A DNA stretch of 64,000 bases, taken from assembly GCA_004144175.1 (NCBI GenBank), contig SEFT01000003.1, forward strand, positions 124,001-188,000, given 5' to 3'. The notes under the pieces were generated by a model. The model ran no database searches and was not told where the DNA came from. It saw only the letters and a list, made by a program, of their open reading frames with translations. Origin of the DNA: Sphingobacteriales bacterium. GTDB lineage: Bacteria; Bacteroidota; Bacteroidia; Chitinophagales; Chitinophagaceae. Below, piece after piece: positions 33,349-42,561 of the stretch (positions within the stretch are counted from its first letter, which is position 1; every line of letters starts with the position of its first letter). The position numbers were made by a program, and so were the translations under genes.

Positions 33349-34094
33349 ATTATGGCTCTAAAGATTTTATCCAGTTCTGCTGTATCCACCTTTGCAGGCG
33401 TCAACTCACGACTTACTTCATTGCAGTAAGCCAGTTTGTCTGCAATAAAAGCATTCAGGTCGGGCAAAGCTACTATGGTATATCGCTCATCATTTTTCGC
33501 CTTTTCTATCAGAAGTTCGTCAATCGTCTTTTGTATGGAGGAATCGCTTATCACATCTCTCAATGTTGAGAATTCCATCGGTGGAAGTTCTCGCTTGTCG
33601 GCTATCCAAATAGCAGCGCACAAGGTCCTCAAAACATAAAAGTATTTTTTCAGGCGTACAATATCTGCTGCCAGGTCATTCGTCAAGCCATTGTTCACCA
33701 TGCTGGTATAGTGGTGCATACCAGCACGTAGCGAGAAAAATGATCTTAAGTTGTCCTTTATTGGCTTACAGGCTATTTCATCTTCGCGATATACTATAGG
33801 AGATTGCAGCCATTCATACAACGGAGGATTCGAGCCGCGCAATAGTCGGAGGCTTTTTCTCAGCTCCCATCCGTTCACATCCAGCAGGTCGTTAATAGGC
33901 AGGTCGATCGTATCTTTTTTATCATCGATGCCCAAATACCAATCCCGTTTGTGAGCATAGATGAACCTTACATCGTAATCACTATCGGGCGATGGAAAGC
34001 CCCATGCCCTGCTACCTGATTCGCATGCGTATATAATCCTTATCTCATGCTCCTGCTCTATCTGGGTTAGTTGTTTTTGTATTTCTGCCGTCAT
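33345..34094 (-). CDS. RlaP-like nucleotidyltransferase, gene 1 of a pair
   Basis: About 249 residues. The core motif is IIYACESGSRAWGFPSP then SDYDVRFIYA at residues ~25-50, giving the GSxxxG and DxD metal-binding signatures of a nucleotidyltransferase. A short conserved DLLDVNGWELRKSLRLLRG follows, typical of PF10127 (RlaP-like) proteins. The start at 34094 (MTAEIQKQL) is used; an ATG at 34121 adds nine residues and leaves only 15 bp to the divergent crcB gene. It overlaps the next gene by 4 bp. Catalytic residues look intact, so it is likely active. No antitoxin or RNA-ligase gene is seen next to it. Confidence 0.8.
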   Translation of the reverse strand: MTAEIQKQLTQIEQEHEIRIIYACESGSRAWGFPSPDSDYDVRFIYAHKRDWYLGIDDKKDTIDLPINDLLDVNGWELRKSLRLLRGSNPPLYEWLQSPIVYREDEIACKPIKDNLRSFFSLRAGMHHYTSMVNNGLTNDLAADIVRLKKYFYVLRTLCAAIWIADKRELPPMEFSTLRDVISDSSIQKTIDELLIEKAKNDERYTIVALPDLNAFIADKLAYCNEVSRELTPAKVDTAELDKIFRAII

Positions 34095-34136
34095 CAGGGT
34101 TTTCTTATTTCCAAGTCGCAAATGTAACTTTAAACC

Positions 34137-34517
34137 ATGTTACGCGCTTTTTTATTGGTGGGTATGGGCGGGTTTGCGGGCAGTGCTGCACGCTATGCTG
34201 TTGGCCTAATGATAAACAGGACTGAACCAACAGGATTTCCATTGGCTACGTTCATCATCAACCTCGCAGGCTGTTTCCTGATAGGTATTCTATCAGGGCT
34301 TGCGGTGCGCAATAACTGGATGCAGCAGGACGGCTGGCTGGTGCTGGCTACAGGCTTTTGTGGCGGGTTTACTACCTTTTCTACCTTCGCGCTGGAGCAG
34401 AACAACCTGCTATCGCGCGGTGCGTATCTCACTACGGTTTTGTATGCGGGCCTTAGCCTGATGCTGGGCTTATTATTGTGCAAGGCCGGTATGTGGCTTG
34501 CCGGTCCCAAACCTTAG
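34137..34517 (+). CDS. crcB: fluoride ion exporter FluC/CrcB
   Basis: A 126-residue protein with four hydrophobic segments, the normal length for the family. Signatures are GGFAGSAARYAVG near the start, FIINLAGCFLIGIL and TGFCGGFTTFSTFALE. It forms a dimeric channel that lets fluoride leave the cytoplasm. The short 15-43 bp gap upstream leaves no room for a fluoride riboswitch on this strand. The last four bases overlap the stop of the convergent MgtC-like gene. Confidence 0.96.
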   Translation: MLRAFLLVGMGGFAGSAARYAVGLMINRTEPTGFPLATFIINLAGCFLIGILSGLAVRNNWMQQDGWLVLATGFCGGFTTFSTFALEQNNLLSRGAYLTTVLYAGLSLMLGLLLCKAGMWLAGPKP

Positions 34518-35167
34518 TAGGTCATCGACAATACACTTTTGTCGTGCAGCATTTTTGCCACTGCCCGGTCGTGGTGCTTCTTTGAAGTACGGACGGTCCA
34601 TTTCAATATCATTTGCTCACCATCCTTCCAGGTCTTAATGCCCACTATGCGGATCTTAGCCTTTTCAAAAAAATCAGGTAACAGTGGCTGGTCTCCATCC
34701 CCGCAGTTTACACGTATCTCATAGTCACGGGTATCAACATAAGCTTCAAAGGCACTTTCAGCATAGTATAAAGGCACCAGAGTAACCCATACCGCAATTG
34801 CAGCGGCAATAGCTACCATATAATTGCCAATACCTATGGCCATACCTATTGCAGCAGTCGCCCAAACCGTAGCTGCCGTAGTGAGTCCGTGTACATTCTT
34901 GCCGCCTCTGAAAATGAGCCCAGCACCTATGAAGCCGATACCCGTGGCAATATTAGAAGCAATGCGTGTGACATCATTGAGGTTTCCACCCAGCTTTGCC
35001 ATATTGAACGACACGATGGTGAACAGCGTAGAGCCGATACACACCAGCATCATAGTGCGGAAGCCAGCCGACTTACCGCTCCATTCGCGCTCCAGCCCTA
35101 TAACTGCGCCAAATATGGCAGAAACTAGCACTTTGAACGCATCTTCGTTCCAGAAATTACCCTCCAT
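34514..35167 (-). CDS. MgtC/SapB family membrane protein
   Basis: A 217-residue protein. The start at 35167 (MEGNFWNEDAFK) is chosen; a start at 35218 would add 17 residues from a region without clear coding signal. The first ~130 residues hold about five hydrophobic segments with the family pattern IFGAVIGLEREWSGKSAGFRT and IATGIGFIGAGLIFR. A soluble C-terminal domain follows (VNCGDGDQPLLPDFFEKA). Members of this family are linked to growth in low magnesium or to virulence, but many are uncharacterised. Single gene, overlapping crcB by 4 bp at its 3' end; divergent from the E2 gene. Confidence 0.88.
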   Translation of the reverse strand: MEGNFWNEDAFKVLVSAIFGAVIGLEREWSGKSAGFRTMMLVCIGSTLFTIVSFNMAKLGGNLNDVTRIASNIATGIGFIGAGLIFRGGKNVHGLTTAATVWATAAIGMAIGIGNYMVAIAAAIAVWVTLVPLYYAESAFEAYVDTRDYEIRVNCGDGDQPLLPDFFEKAKIRIVGIKTWKDGEQMILKWTVRTSKKHHDRAVAKMLHDKSVLSMTY

Positions 35168-35275
35168 TACAAGCCAAATATCAATAAAATTGAGGGAGTA
35201 CACGCCACAGAAGGGCATTTTTGATTTATCCGCAAGCGTTTGCTAATTTGCAGTCCGCAAAAGGACCTTTTTTAC

Positions 35276-36511
35276 ATGATAGAAATTAAAGTGCCAACCG
35301 TAGGTGAATCTATAAGTGAGGTAACCCTGGTAAAATGGCTGAAGAAAGACGGTGAATGGGTAGAGCGCGATGAATTGCTTTGCGAATTGGAATCTGAAAA
35401 AGCTACGTTTGAGCTAAACGCCGAGCAAGCCGGAATTCTGCAAACAGTAGCCCAAGAAGGCGCCACGCTGAATATCGGAGACCTTGCCTGCAAGATCGAT
35501 GAAACGGCGCAACGCCCCGAAGGCGCTGCACCTGCTGCAAAACAGGAAGAAAAAGCTGCACCAGCAAAGGCCGCAGAGAAAGCTCCTGAAAAAGCGAAAG
35601 AAGCTGCACCGGCATCTGCTAGCAGCGATGTAAAAGCCACACCGGTAGCACAGGCTATCATGAGTGATAAAAAGGTAGCGGCTACCGAAGTAAAAGGCAG
35701 CGGCTCGATGGGCAGGATAATGAAACAGGATGTGCTGGACGCTCTGGCTAACCCGGGCAAGAAAGGTGGCGCTGCTGCCTTTAGCCGCGAGGAAAAGCGC
35801 GAGAAAATGAGCAACCTGCGCAAAACGGTATCGCGCCGCCTGGTAGAAGCTAAGAACACTACGGCCATGCTCACTACGTTCAACGAAGTGGACATGACCC
35901 GTATCATGGAAATACGCAAGCAGTATAAGGATAGCTTTAAAGAAATGCATGGTGTGAACCTGGGCTTTATGTCCTTCTTTGCCAAAGCGTGTTGCTATGC
36001 GCTGCAAGAATGGCCTGCGGTGAATGCCTATATAGCGGGCGAAGAGATCGTTTACCACCAATACTGCGATATATCGATAGCTGTATCGGCACCTAAAGGG
36101 CTGGTAGTACCGGTAATACGCAATGCGGAGAGCCTGGGCATGGCAGAGATAGAGGCTAAAGTAGGCGAACTGGCCAAGAAGGCACGCGAGAATAAACTGA
36201 GCATAGAAGAGATGACCGGCGGTACATTTACCATCACCAATGGTGGAGTATTTGGCTCGCTGATGTCTACGCCTATCATTAATATTCCGCAGTCGGCTAT
36301 ACTGGGTATGCACAAGATACAGGAGCGCCCCATGGCCATCAACGGCAAGGTAGAGATACGCCCGATGATGTACCTGGCGCTTAGCTATGACCACCGTATA
36401 ATCGATGGCCGCGAGTCAGTAAGCTTCCTGGTGCGTGTGAAGGAACTGCTGGAAAATCCGGAGCTGCTGCTGATCGGCAAAGACCCGGTAAAAGCACTAT
36501 TAGAAGGATAG
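35276..36511 (+). CDS. odhB: 2-oxoglutarate dehydrogenase E2 (dihydrolipoyl succinyltransferase)
   Basis: A 411-residue protein. The start at 35276 ([15 protein letters not shown]) begins the lipoyl domain; lipoylated lysine in [13 protein letters not shown] flexible Ala/Lys/Glu linker follows (residues ~80-125), then the E1/E3-binding domain ([31 protein letters not shown]), then the catalytic domain with [10 protein letters not shown] and the end [14 protein letters not shown] typical of the succinyl type. It transfers the succinyl group to CoA in the citric acid cycle. The E1 gene sucA, usually next to it, is not beside it here. A terminator follows at 36533-36559. Confidence 0.93.
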   Translation: MIEIKVPTVGESISEVTLVKWLKKDGEWVERDELLCELESEKATFELNAEQAGILQTVAQEGATLNIGDLACKIDETAQRPEGAAPAAKQEEKAAPAKAAEKAPEKAKEAAPASASSDVKATPVAQAIMSDKKVAATEVKGSGSMGRIMKQDVLDALANPGKKGGAAAFSREEKREKMSNLRKTVSRRLVEAKNTTAMLTTFNEVDMTRIMEIRKQYKDSFKEMHGVNLGFMSFFAKACCYALQEWPAVNAYIAGEEIVYHQYCDISIAVSAPKGLVVPVIRNAESLGMAEIEAKVGELAKKARENKLSIEEMTGGTFTITNGGVFGSLMSTPIINIPQSAILGMHKIQERPMAINGKVEIRPMMYLALSYDHRIIDGRESVSFLVRVKELLENPELLLIGKDPVKALLEG

Positions 36512-36532
36512 AAAAAAAAATGAAACATACGA

Positions 36533-36559
36533 TAAAGCCGCTCCCCGTGAGCGGCTTTA
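36533..36559 (+). terminator. terminator after odhB
   Basis: A perfect 11-bp stem with a five-base loop, followed by GTTTTG on the + strand, 22 bp after the stop codon. Confidence 0.85.
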
Positions 36560-36596
36560 GTTTTGTATAGCGTTGATCAATACTTTTGCAAAACCC

Positions 36597-37754
36597 ATGC
36601 GCTACATCTGGCAACATATAGATACCATCATTTCGAGCTACAACGGTGGCGTGCCGCTGACGCACTACCTGAAGAACTACTATAAGCTGCAACCCAAGCT
36701 GGGCAGCCGGGATAGGAAGATACTCAGTGAGATGGCCTATAGCTGGTACCGCTGTGAAAAAGGTATTGTATCGGATATATCGTTTGAAGAAAAGATGCGC
36801 ATTTGCCTATTCATCTGTAATAACAGGCAAAAGTATATCCTGTCTTTCCTACCGCTCGATTGGGAGGATACAGATACTAGCAGTACGGAAAAGAATCTGC
36901 AATACTTGGCTGCCAAGGACATAGACTTCGACATTGAGAGGCTTTTTCCTTTCAGTGAATCCTTATCAAATGGCATCAGCAAAAATGACTGGCTGCATAG
37001 TATGCTCGTACAGCCCGATCTGTTCATCAGGGTAAGGAAGAATACGCAGAAGATCACAGCACTTCTTGAGGAGCAGAACATACCCTACAAGTTCTTAAAT
37101 GAGCATTGCCTTGCACTGCCTAATGGCGCGGCGATTGATAAACTATTGCCGGAGGATAGCTATGTGATACAGGATGCGTCTTCGCAGGCCACAAGCGGCT
37201 ATTTTGACCCTAAACCTAAACAGGAATGGTATGACTGCTGCTCGGGGGCCGGTGGCAAATCTTTGCTGCTTAAAGATATAGAGCCTGCGGTGAACCTGAC
37301 CGTGTCGGACAAGCGGGAGAGTATACTACACAACCTGAAAGAGCGCTTTAAACAATACAGGCATCAACTGCCAAAATCTATCGTATTGGACGCCGCAGAC
37401 AAACAGCAATTGGCTGTAAACTTACTGGGCAAAAAATTCGACAACATCATTTGCGATGTGCCTTGCAGTGGCTCCGGTACATGGGCGCGTACGCCCGAGC
37501 AATTGTACTTCTTTGAAGAAAAGATCGTGGATACTATTTCGGCATTGCAAAAACAGATAGCAACGAACGTAGCAAGTTGCCTGAAAGAAGGTGGCAAGCT
37601 ATTCTATATAACCTGCTCAGTATTTGAACGGGAAAATGACGAAGTGGTACACCATATACTAAAAAACACGAACCTGCAACTGGAACAAAAACAATTAATA
37701 AATGGCATTGATAAAAAAGCGGACAGTATGTTTATTGCCGTGTTCTCTAAGTAA
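36597..37754 (+). CDS. RsmB/NOP2/Sun-type RNA (cytosine-5) methyltransferase
   Basis: A 385-residue protein. The start at 36597 (MRYIWQHID) is preferred over TTG at 36573; TACTTTTG at 36581-36588 gives a plausible -7 element. The N-terminal 120 residues are helical, like the NusB-like or PUA-related region of the family. The methyltransferase core has the SAM loop YDCCSGAGGKSLLL (~residue 215), then CDVPCSGSGTW (~285) and FYITCSVFERENDE (~337). The cysteines in PCSGSG and ITCS are the two catalytic residues of m5C enzymes. Its target is probably rRNA or tRNA. It is convergent with the subtilase gene, with zero bases between stops. Confidence 0.93.
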   Translation: MRYIWQHIDTIISSYNGGVPLTHYLKNYYKLQPKLGSRDRKILSEMAYSWYRCEKGIVSDISFEEKMRICLFICNNRQKYILSFLPLDWEDTDTSSTEKNLQYLAAKDIDFDIERLFPFSESLSNGISKNDWLHSMLVQPDLFIRVRKNTQKITALLEEQNIPYKFLNEHCLALPNGAAIDKLLPEDSYVIQDASSQATSGYFDPKPKQEWYDCCSGAGGKSLLLKDIEPAVNLTVSDKRESILHNLKERFKQYRHQLPKSIVLDAADKQQLAVNLLGKKFDNIICDVPCSGSGTWARTPEQLYFFEEKIVDTISALQKQIATNVASCLKEGGKLFYITCSVFERENDEVVHHILKNTNLQLEQKQLINGIDKKADSMFIAVFSK

Positions 37755-39434
37755 TCAGTTCTTTACAAACTTCAGCACAGCCTTGCGGTTATCGGAGCTA
37801 ATGGCAAAGAAGTAAAGCCCCGGAGAAAGATGACTACCCGGTAGCAGCAGGGTATGATTGCCTACCACTATCCTACGCTCTTCGCGCGACACGACCCTAC
37901 CGCTGATATCCGTTACCACCATAGCCACGTTGCCGGTATGCGTTTGGTTCAGATGAATGCGCAGATCATCTTTAATTGGGTTGGTATGGATGCTGATCCA
38001 ATTGGATGGTAAGGCAGGCGTATCCTTTACATCCAGCAATTCTACAGCGCGGCCAAAGTCGGGCACGCCATAGCCATAATGCACATCGGGCCTGCTGTAG
38101 AGCGATGCACTTTGTGTAATGGCATTACGTATACGATTAGGATTGGCTTTGCTGGTAGCCTGCCAAAGGCATGCTGCCCAACCGGCCAATTGAGGTGTGG
38201 CAAATGAGGTGCCGGCTGCAACTGTGGGCACTTCACTCGAGTTGAGGATAGCCGCAGGCTGCCCTACCAGGCAAACATCTGGTTTTGTTCTACCTGACGA
38301 ATTAGGGCCGTAACCACTATTAGCCGCAATATTCTTATTAATGTCGACGGAGCCTACCGTCATCGCGCTATCGGCATCGCCGGGCGTCAGCACATACTTC
38401 CAGGGTGTAAGGCCATCGTTACCTGCTGATGCTACAAACAGTATACCTTTTGATGTAGCTATATTAGCTCCCCTTGCTACGAGCGTAGAATGGCCGTTTA
38501 TATCCTGGTACTCCAGTTGATAAGGAGACGGCCTGTCGAAGGCATTGTACCCTATGGAACCGGTTATAATGTCGGCGCCAATACTATCGGCACGCTCCAT
38601 AGCCGCCACATAGTTGTCGAGCTCCATAGGTTGCTCACCGTCGCGGTATTCGGTAGTATAAAGCGCATATTGGGCTAATGGAGCTGCCCCCACATATGAA
38701 CCTGGCAAGTAGGCAGCCATGGTAGAAAGTGAGGATGTGCCATGCGTGCCTTCCTGGTACACATTAGCGGTAGCTTTTACAAAGTTGTAGGTATCTACCA
38801 GCCTGCCCGAACGCCTAAGGCTGTCGAAGCCGGGGTTGGCATCTACAAACGAAAAGCCTTCGTCACAAACAGCTATCAGTTTACCCTGCCCCATATAACC
38901 GCGATCGTGCAGATAGTCGCCATTTACCACTCGGGTTTGCCCCCAGGTAGCTCCATAGAACGATTCTGTTCCGGTACCTTTATTCTGGTCATTGGCAATA
39001 ACGACAGATTCTGACTTGAATTTTTCATTAACCGCCTCAGCTGACATCTTGTGCAGGCCTGCGGAATGATAGGCTACATATTCGATACTGGCAACAAATG
39101 CCTGACCGTCTAATGCGTGTATTTTGGAGGAATCATTAAGTAGAATAACACAGTAATTGAACCAACGCGAGGTAAGGTGCAGCTTGCCGCCTGTAAGCGC
39201 CAGGACGCTGTCCTTATATAGAGAGGATACCGGCAGGTCGAGGCTATCAAGCGCTATGCCCTGTGCAGTGCGCCTGTCGAGTGCACGTTGAGAAAGAAGA
39301 TCAGTTGGCTGATCGAAATTTTTAGTGCCTCGTTTATCGGCAAATGTGATGCGGTAGCCATGCTGTGGCTGTGCCTTTACCACATTGTATGATATGAATA
39401 AAGTACTGGCACATAACAAAACACACAGCCGCAT
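37755..39434 (-). CDS. secreted subtilisin-like serine protease (S8) with T9SS sorting domain
   Basis: A 559-residue protein. Signal peptide MRLCVLLCASTLFISYNVVKAQ. A prodomain follows (residues ~25-160), then the protease with aspartate in LIAVCDEGFSF (~188), histidine in EGTHGTSSLS (~230), oxyanion asparagine in VASAGNDG, and serine in AAGTSFATPQLAG (~409). The C-terminal 85 residues are a T9SS type A sorting domain (IHTNPIKDDLRIHL, MVVTDISGRVV, LSPGLYFFAIS). It should act outside the cell. It lies 14 bp downstream of a lipoprotein gene on the same strand, so the two are one operon. It is shorter than the 1064-residue subtilase at 8806. Confidence 0.92.
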   Translation of the reverse strand: MRLCVLLCASTLFISYNVVKAQPQHGYRITFADKRGTKNFDQPTDLLSQRALDRRTAQGIALDSLDLPVSSLYKDSVLALTGGKLHLTSRWFNYCVILLNDSSKIHALDGQAFVASIEYVAYHSAGLHKMSAEAVNEKFKSESVVIANDQNKGTGTESFYGATWGQTRVVNGDYLHDRGYMGQGKLIAVCDEGFSFVDANPGFDSLRRSGRLVDTYNFVKATANVYQEGTHGTSSLSTMAAYLPGSYVGAAPLAQYALYTTEYRDGEQPMELDNYVAAMERADSIGADIITGSIGYNAFDRPSPYQLEYQDINGHSTLVARGANIATSKGILFVASAGNDGLTPWKYVLTPGDADSAMTVGSVDINKNIAANSGYGPNSSGRTKPDVCLVGQPAAILNSSEVPTVAAGTSFATPQLAGWAACLWQATSKANPNRIRNAITQSASLYSRPDVHYGYGVPDFGRAVELLDVKDTPALPSNWISIHTNPIKDDLRIHLNQTHTGNVAMVVTDISGRVVSREERRIVVGNHTLLLPGSHLSPGLYFFAISSDNRKAVLKFVKN

Positions 39435-39448
39435 GAAGAAGGTTTTTA

Positions 39449-40192
39449 TCAGTAGTTGTAGTCTACCGCCTTCATCAGCACACCAGCGCCTCTACGGCAT
39501 TTGGTGGCGGTTGTAGGATCATATACCCAGTGATAGTATTCACGGTACACCATCCCGATATCGCGCGCGTAGATCTCTTTACTAAAGGTACGGGTTGCAA
39601 ACGAACCTGGCTGCGTTTCGGGGTTGTTTTCTGCGACATCTATCTGTTCTACGGTCACAGTATTGTTATAAATTACGTCACCGCTATTGTATGGCTGATC
39701 CACGTTCACATACCTGTAGTTCCATCCTCCAAAATAAGACAAAGTTGAATCGCCGGATTTGATCAGACCGTTACCCAGCCATGTACGGTTAGCAGTTACC
39801 GGATATACCAGTTTTATGTATCTAAGTTCGGCTTCAACAAATTCTGTCTGGCTTTTTGTATTGGTAGCATATAGCACACGATGGCGTGCCCATGAGGTAT
39901 CAGGCCAGCGGCGGGTAAAGGTCTCGATCCTGTAAGAAGGCCTGCCCATTACGTCAGTAAAAGTATCTGCCACCCGGTACATCATCTGACGGCTCCTTTT
40001 CAGCACCACACAATAGTTGTCGTCCCATGTAGTTGAGTCTACATTATAGATGATGTAATTGCCCAGTTCAAGCGGAAAATAATTGTTCTGAGGATCTGCA
40101 ACTTCCTTTATTTCATCCGGCTTCCTGCACGAAAAAACAGCCACTGTAACCAGTAATGCCAGGAATAAGAAAGAGATAGACTTATTATTCAT
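39449..40192 (-). CDS. hypothetical lipoprotein
   Basis: A 247-residue protein. An SpII signal (SFLFLALLVTVAVFSC) gives a lipidated cysteine at about residue 22. The mature part is beta-rich (FPLELGNYIIYNVDSTTWDD, RYIKLVYPVTANRTW) and resembles uncharacterised Bacteroidota lipoproteins. The YFP-L-GN(Y/F) motif near the start recurs in these. Two cysteines remain (Cys-61 region NYCVVL and near the end KCRRG). It is directly upstream of the subtilase gene, 14 bp away, so it may help to fold or hold that protease or be a substrate. Function unknown. Confidence 0.75.
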   Translation of the reverse strand: MNNKSISFLFLALLVTVAVFSCRKPDEIKEVADPQNNYFPLELGNYIIYNVDSTTWDDNYCVVLKRSRQMMYRVADTFTDVMGRPSYRIETFTRRWPDTSWARHRVLYATNTKSQTEFVEAELRYIKLVYPVTANRTWLGNGLIKSGDSTLSYFGGWNYRYVNVDQPYNSGDVIYNNTVTVEQIDVAENNPETQPGSFATRTFSKEIYARDIGMVYREYYHWVYDPTTATKCRRGAGVLMKAVDYNY

Positions 40193-40287
40193 AAAACTTG
40201 GGTATGCGCTTGTTTCCCGTAAATATAACTAAAGAAACGAAAAATTAATAGTTTCTAAGAATTATCTGAAAATAGCGTATCTCCCTG

Positions 40288-41382
40288 TTAAATACCCCTT
40301 TGTATGATGCCGCCGCCTATTACGTCATCACCCTCATAAAACACAGCAGACTGCCCCGGAGCAATGCTATTGACAGCATGTGCAAAGTTTACGATCACCT
40401 GGTTGCCATCGGCGGTCAGACGGCTTTCCATGCCGGGGTCCTTATAGCGTATCTTGGTAACGGCGCTCATGCCGTCGGTTACTGCATCGTATTTTATCAT
40501 ATTGACACCGCCTACCAGCATGGCGCTTTCCTGTAGTTCGTGTATCTCACCCAATACAACAGTGTTTGTTTCAGGGACAATCTTCGTAACGAACATAGGC
40601 TTGCCGAAAGCTATGTCCAGCCCCTTGCGCTGCCCTATGGTATAGAAGGGGTAGCCCTTGTGCTTGCCTACCACCTTACCATCGGCCAATACGAAATCTC
40701 CACCATCCACTTCTTGCTCCAGTGTTGGTATCTGCCTCTTTAAGAAGCCACGGTAGTCGTTATCCGGAACAAAGCATATCTCATAGCTTTCTGCTTTTTT
40801 AGAAAGCTCTTTATAGCCCATATCCCAAGCCAGCTGGCGTATCTCCGTTTTCAGGTAGTCGCCCAGCGGGTATATGCTGCGGCTCAGGCAATCCTGCCCC
40901 AGCCCCCATAGTACATAGCTCTGGTCTTTGGTCAGGTCCTTTGCCTTTGAGAGCACAAAGCGGCTGTTTTCCTCACGCACTTTTACATAGTGCCCGGTAG
41001 CTATATAGTCGCAATTGAGGGCATCAGCACGCTTTAGCAGTGCCGCCCATTTTATATGGGTATTACACAGCACACAAGGATTGGGCGTGCGCCCCGCCAT
41101 GTATTCATCAACAAAATTGTTTACCACATGGCCGCCAAACTCTTCGCGTATATCCAGCACATAGTGCGGAAAGCCATGCTCTACAGCAGCCTGTCGGGCA
41201 TCGTTAAATGAGTCGAGGTTGCAGCAGCCGGTCTCTTTCTTACCGCCGCCCGCACTGGCATAGTCCCATGTTTTCATGGTGATGCCTACTACTTCATAAC
41301 CCTGATTGTGCAGCATCAGCGCTGATACGGTACTATCAATACCGCCACTCATAGCCACTAATACTTTGCCATTTCTGCTCAT
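40288..41382 (-). CDS. mnmA: tRNA-specific 2-thiouridylase MnmA
   Basis: A 364-residue cytoplasmic enzyme that makes 2-thiouridine at the wobble position of Glu, Gln and Lys tRNAs. The start at 41382 (MSRNGKVLVAMSGG) fits the family; an upstream ATG at 41430 is unlikely. The ATP PP-loop is VAMSGGIDSTV. The two active cysteines are in TPNPCVLCN (~residue 103) and YEICFVPD (~202). Later motifs FYTIGQRKGLDIA and KIRY are typical. It is divergent from aroB across 141 bp. Confidence 0.97.
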   Translation of the reverse strand: MSRNGKVLVAMSGGIDSTVSALMLHNQGYEVVGITMKTWDYASAGGGKKETGCCNLDSFNDARQAAVEHGFPHYVLDIREEFGGHVVNNFVDEYMAGRTPNPCVLCNTHIKWAALLKRADALNCDYIATGHYVKVREENSRFVLSKAKDLTKDQSYVLWGLGQDCLSRSIYPLGDYLKTEIRQLAWDMGYKELSKKAESYEICFVPDNDYRGFLKRQIPTLEQEVDGGDFVLADGKVVGKHKGYPFYTIGQRKGLDIAFGKPMFVTKIVPETNTVVLGEIHELQESAMLVGGVNMIKYDAVTDGMSAVTKIRYKDPGMESRLTADGNQVIVNFAHAVNSIAPGQSAVFYEGDDVIGGGIIQRGI

Positions 41383-41485
41383 ATAAACGATTTCCGGAAA
41401 CGGCAAAGTTACAAAATAGCCCTTTGTCAAGGCGTTAAAACTGACAATGTGGTTATAGACGTATTCATTATGCTTAGTACCTGAT

Positions 41486-41516
41486 TTTCACGCTTGGCTT
41501 ATTCCGAGTATTTTTG
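41486..41516 (+). promoter_or_regulatory. Bacteroidota-type promoter of the aroBAC operon
   Basis: TTTC (41486-41489) is followed after exactly 19 bp by TATTTTTG (41509-41516). The -7 element is a full match and the -33 element has one mismatch. The start codon of aroB is 7 bp after it, so the transcript would have a very short leader. Confidence 0.6.
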
Positions 41517-41523
41517 ATGCCAC

Positions 41524-42561
41524 ATGCGGGAAACAGTCACATTTACTTCCGGTTCGGTCGATCATTACTATGATGGTTTTGGTATGCTGGACTCGATTGT
41601 GCCAAAGGCTACCTGCATTATTATCACCGATAGCAATATCGCTGACCTGTACAAAGAGCAGCTTGCAGGATACAAAACCATCGTGCTGCCCCCGGGGGAA
41701 GAACAAAAGAATATCCAGACCATTACATCCATCGCCGAAAAACTGGTGGCTTATGAAGCACACCGTGGCACCTGGCTGGTAGGTGTAGGCGGCGGCGTCA
41801 TTACAGATATTACCGGATTTGTAGCTGCCACATATATGCGCGGGGTGCCATTCGGCTTTGTACCTACAACGCTGCTGGCAATGGTAGATGCTGCTATCGG
41901 CGGCAAGAACGGCGTGGACTTCGGGTTGCAAAAGAACCTACTGGGGACTATACGCCAGCCGAAGTTCATCTTGCAAGACGCGTCATTTTTAGACACATTG
42001 CCCGCGCTAGAATGGAGCAATGGCTTTGCTGAGGTCATAAAATACGGCTGCATTTTCGACAATGCATTATTTGACATTCTGGAGAAAAACGACCTGGAAT
42101 ATTACCGTAATCATCGAGAAGCATTAACTACCATCATATCCCGCTGCGCAGCATGGAAGAACAAAACGGTAGCTGCCGACGAGACGGAAACAGGTGTACG
42201 TAAGCTGCTGAACTTCGGACACACGGCAGGCCATGCGATCGAGACTGTGCATTCCTTACCGCATGGGCAAGCAGTAGCATTGGGTATGCTCATTGCCTGT
42301 ATTATTTCTGAAAAAGTCAGTGGCATTGACAAAGAGGTTAGGCAAAGATTAGGGCATGTATTACGGAACTATGGGCTGCCCGTAACTTGCCGGGTAAATA
42401 TTGATGAGGCAATGCAGGTGCTGAAAATGGATAAAAAACGGAATGCCGGTGATGTAGATTTTATAGTGCTTGAACAGATAGGCACGGCCCGCATACAGAG
42501 GATAGGATTTGACGTAATACATGGGGCACTTATAATTTTTAACGATGAATGTAACAGTTGA
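41524..42561 (+). CDS. aroB: 3-dehydroquinate synthase
   Basis: A 345-residue NAD-dependent enzyme that makes 3-dehydroquinate from DAHP, step 2 of the shikimate pathway. NAD-binding and active-site motifs are intact: LVGVGGGVITDITGF, MRGVPFGFVPTTLLAMVDAA, IGGKNGVDFG, FAEVIKYGCI, and the metal histidines in LNFGHTAGHAIE. Length is normal. It is the first gene of an overlapping three-gene operon; the next gene aroA starts 17 bp before its stop. Its promoter is at 41486-41516. Confidence 0.97.
   Translation: MRETVTFTSGSVDHYYDGFGMLDSIVPKATCIIITDSNIADLYKEQLAGYKTIVLPPGEEQKNIQTITSIAEKLVAYEAHRGTWLVGVGGGVITDITGFVAATYMRGVPFGFVPTTLLAMVDAAIGGKNGVDFGLQKNLLGTIRQPKFILQDASFLDTLPALEWSNGFAEVIKYGCIFDNALFDILEKNDLEYYRNHREALTTIISRCAAWKNKTVAADETETGVRKLLNFGHTAGHAIETVHSLPHGQAVALGMLIACIISEKVSGIDKEVRQRLGHVLRNYGLPVTCRVNIDEAMQVLKMDKKRNAGDVDFIVLEQIGTARIQRIGFDVIHGALIIFNDECNS

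Noticed and set aside
34095-34136. Possible fluoride riboswitch ahead of crcB
   Set aside because: Only 42 bp separate the divergent genes, too short for the aptamer and expression platform.
35414-36394. A 326-codon frame opposite odhB
   Set aside because: Antisense shadow of a complete E2 gene; no domain features.
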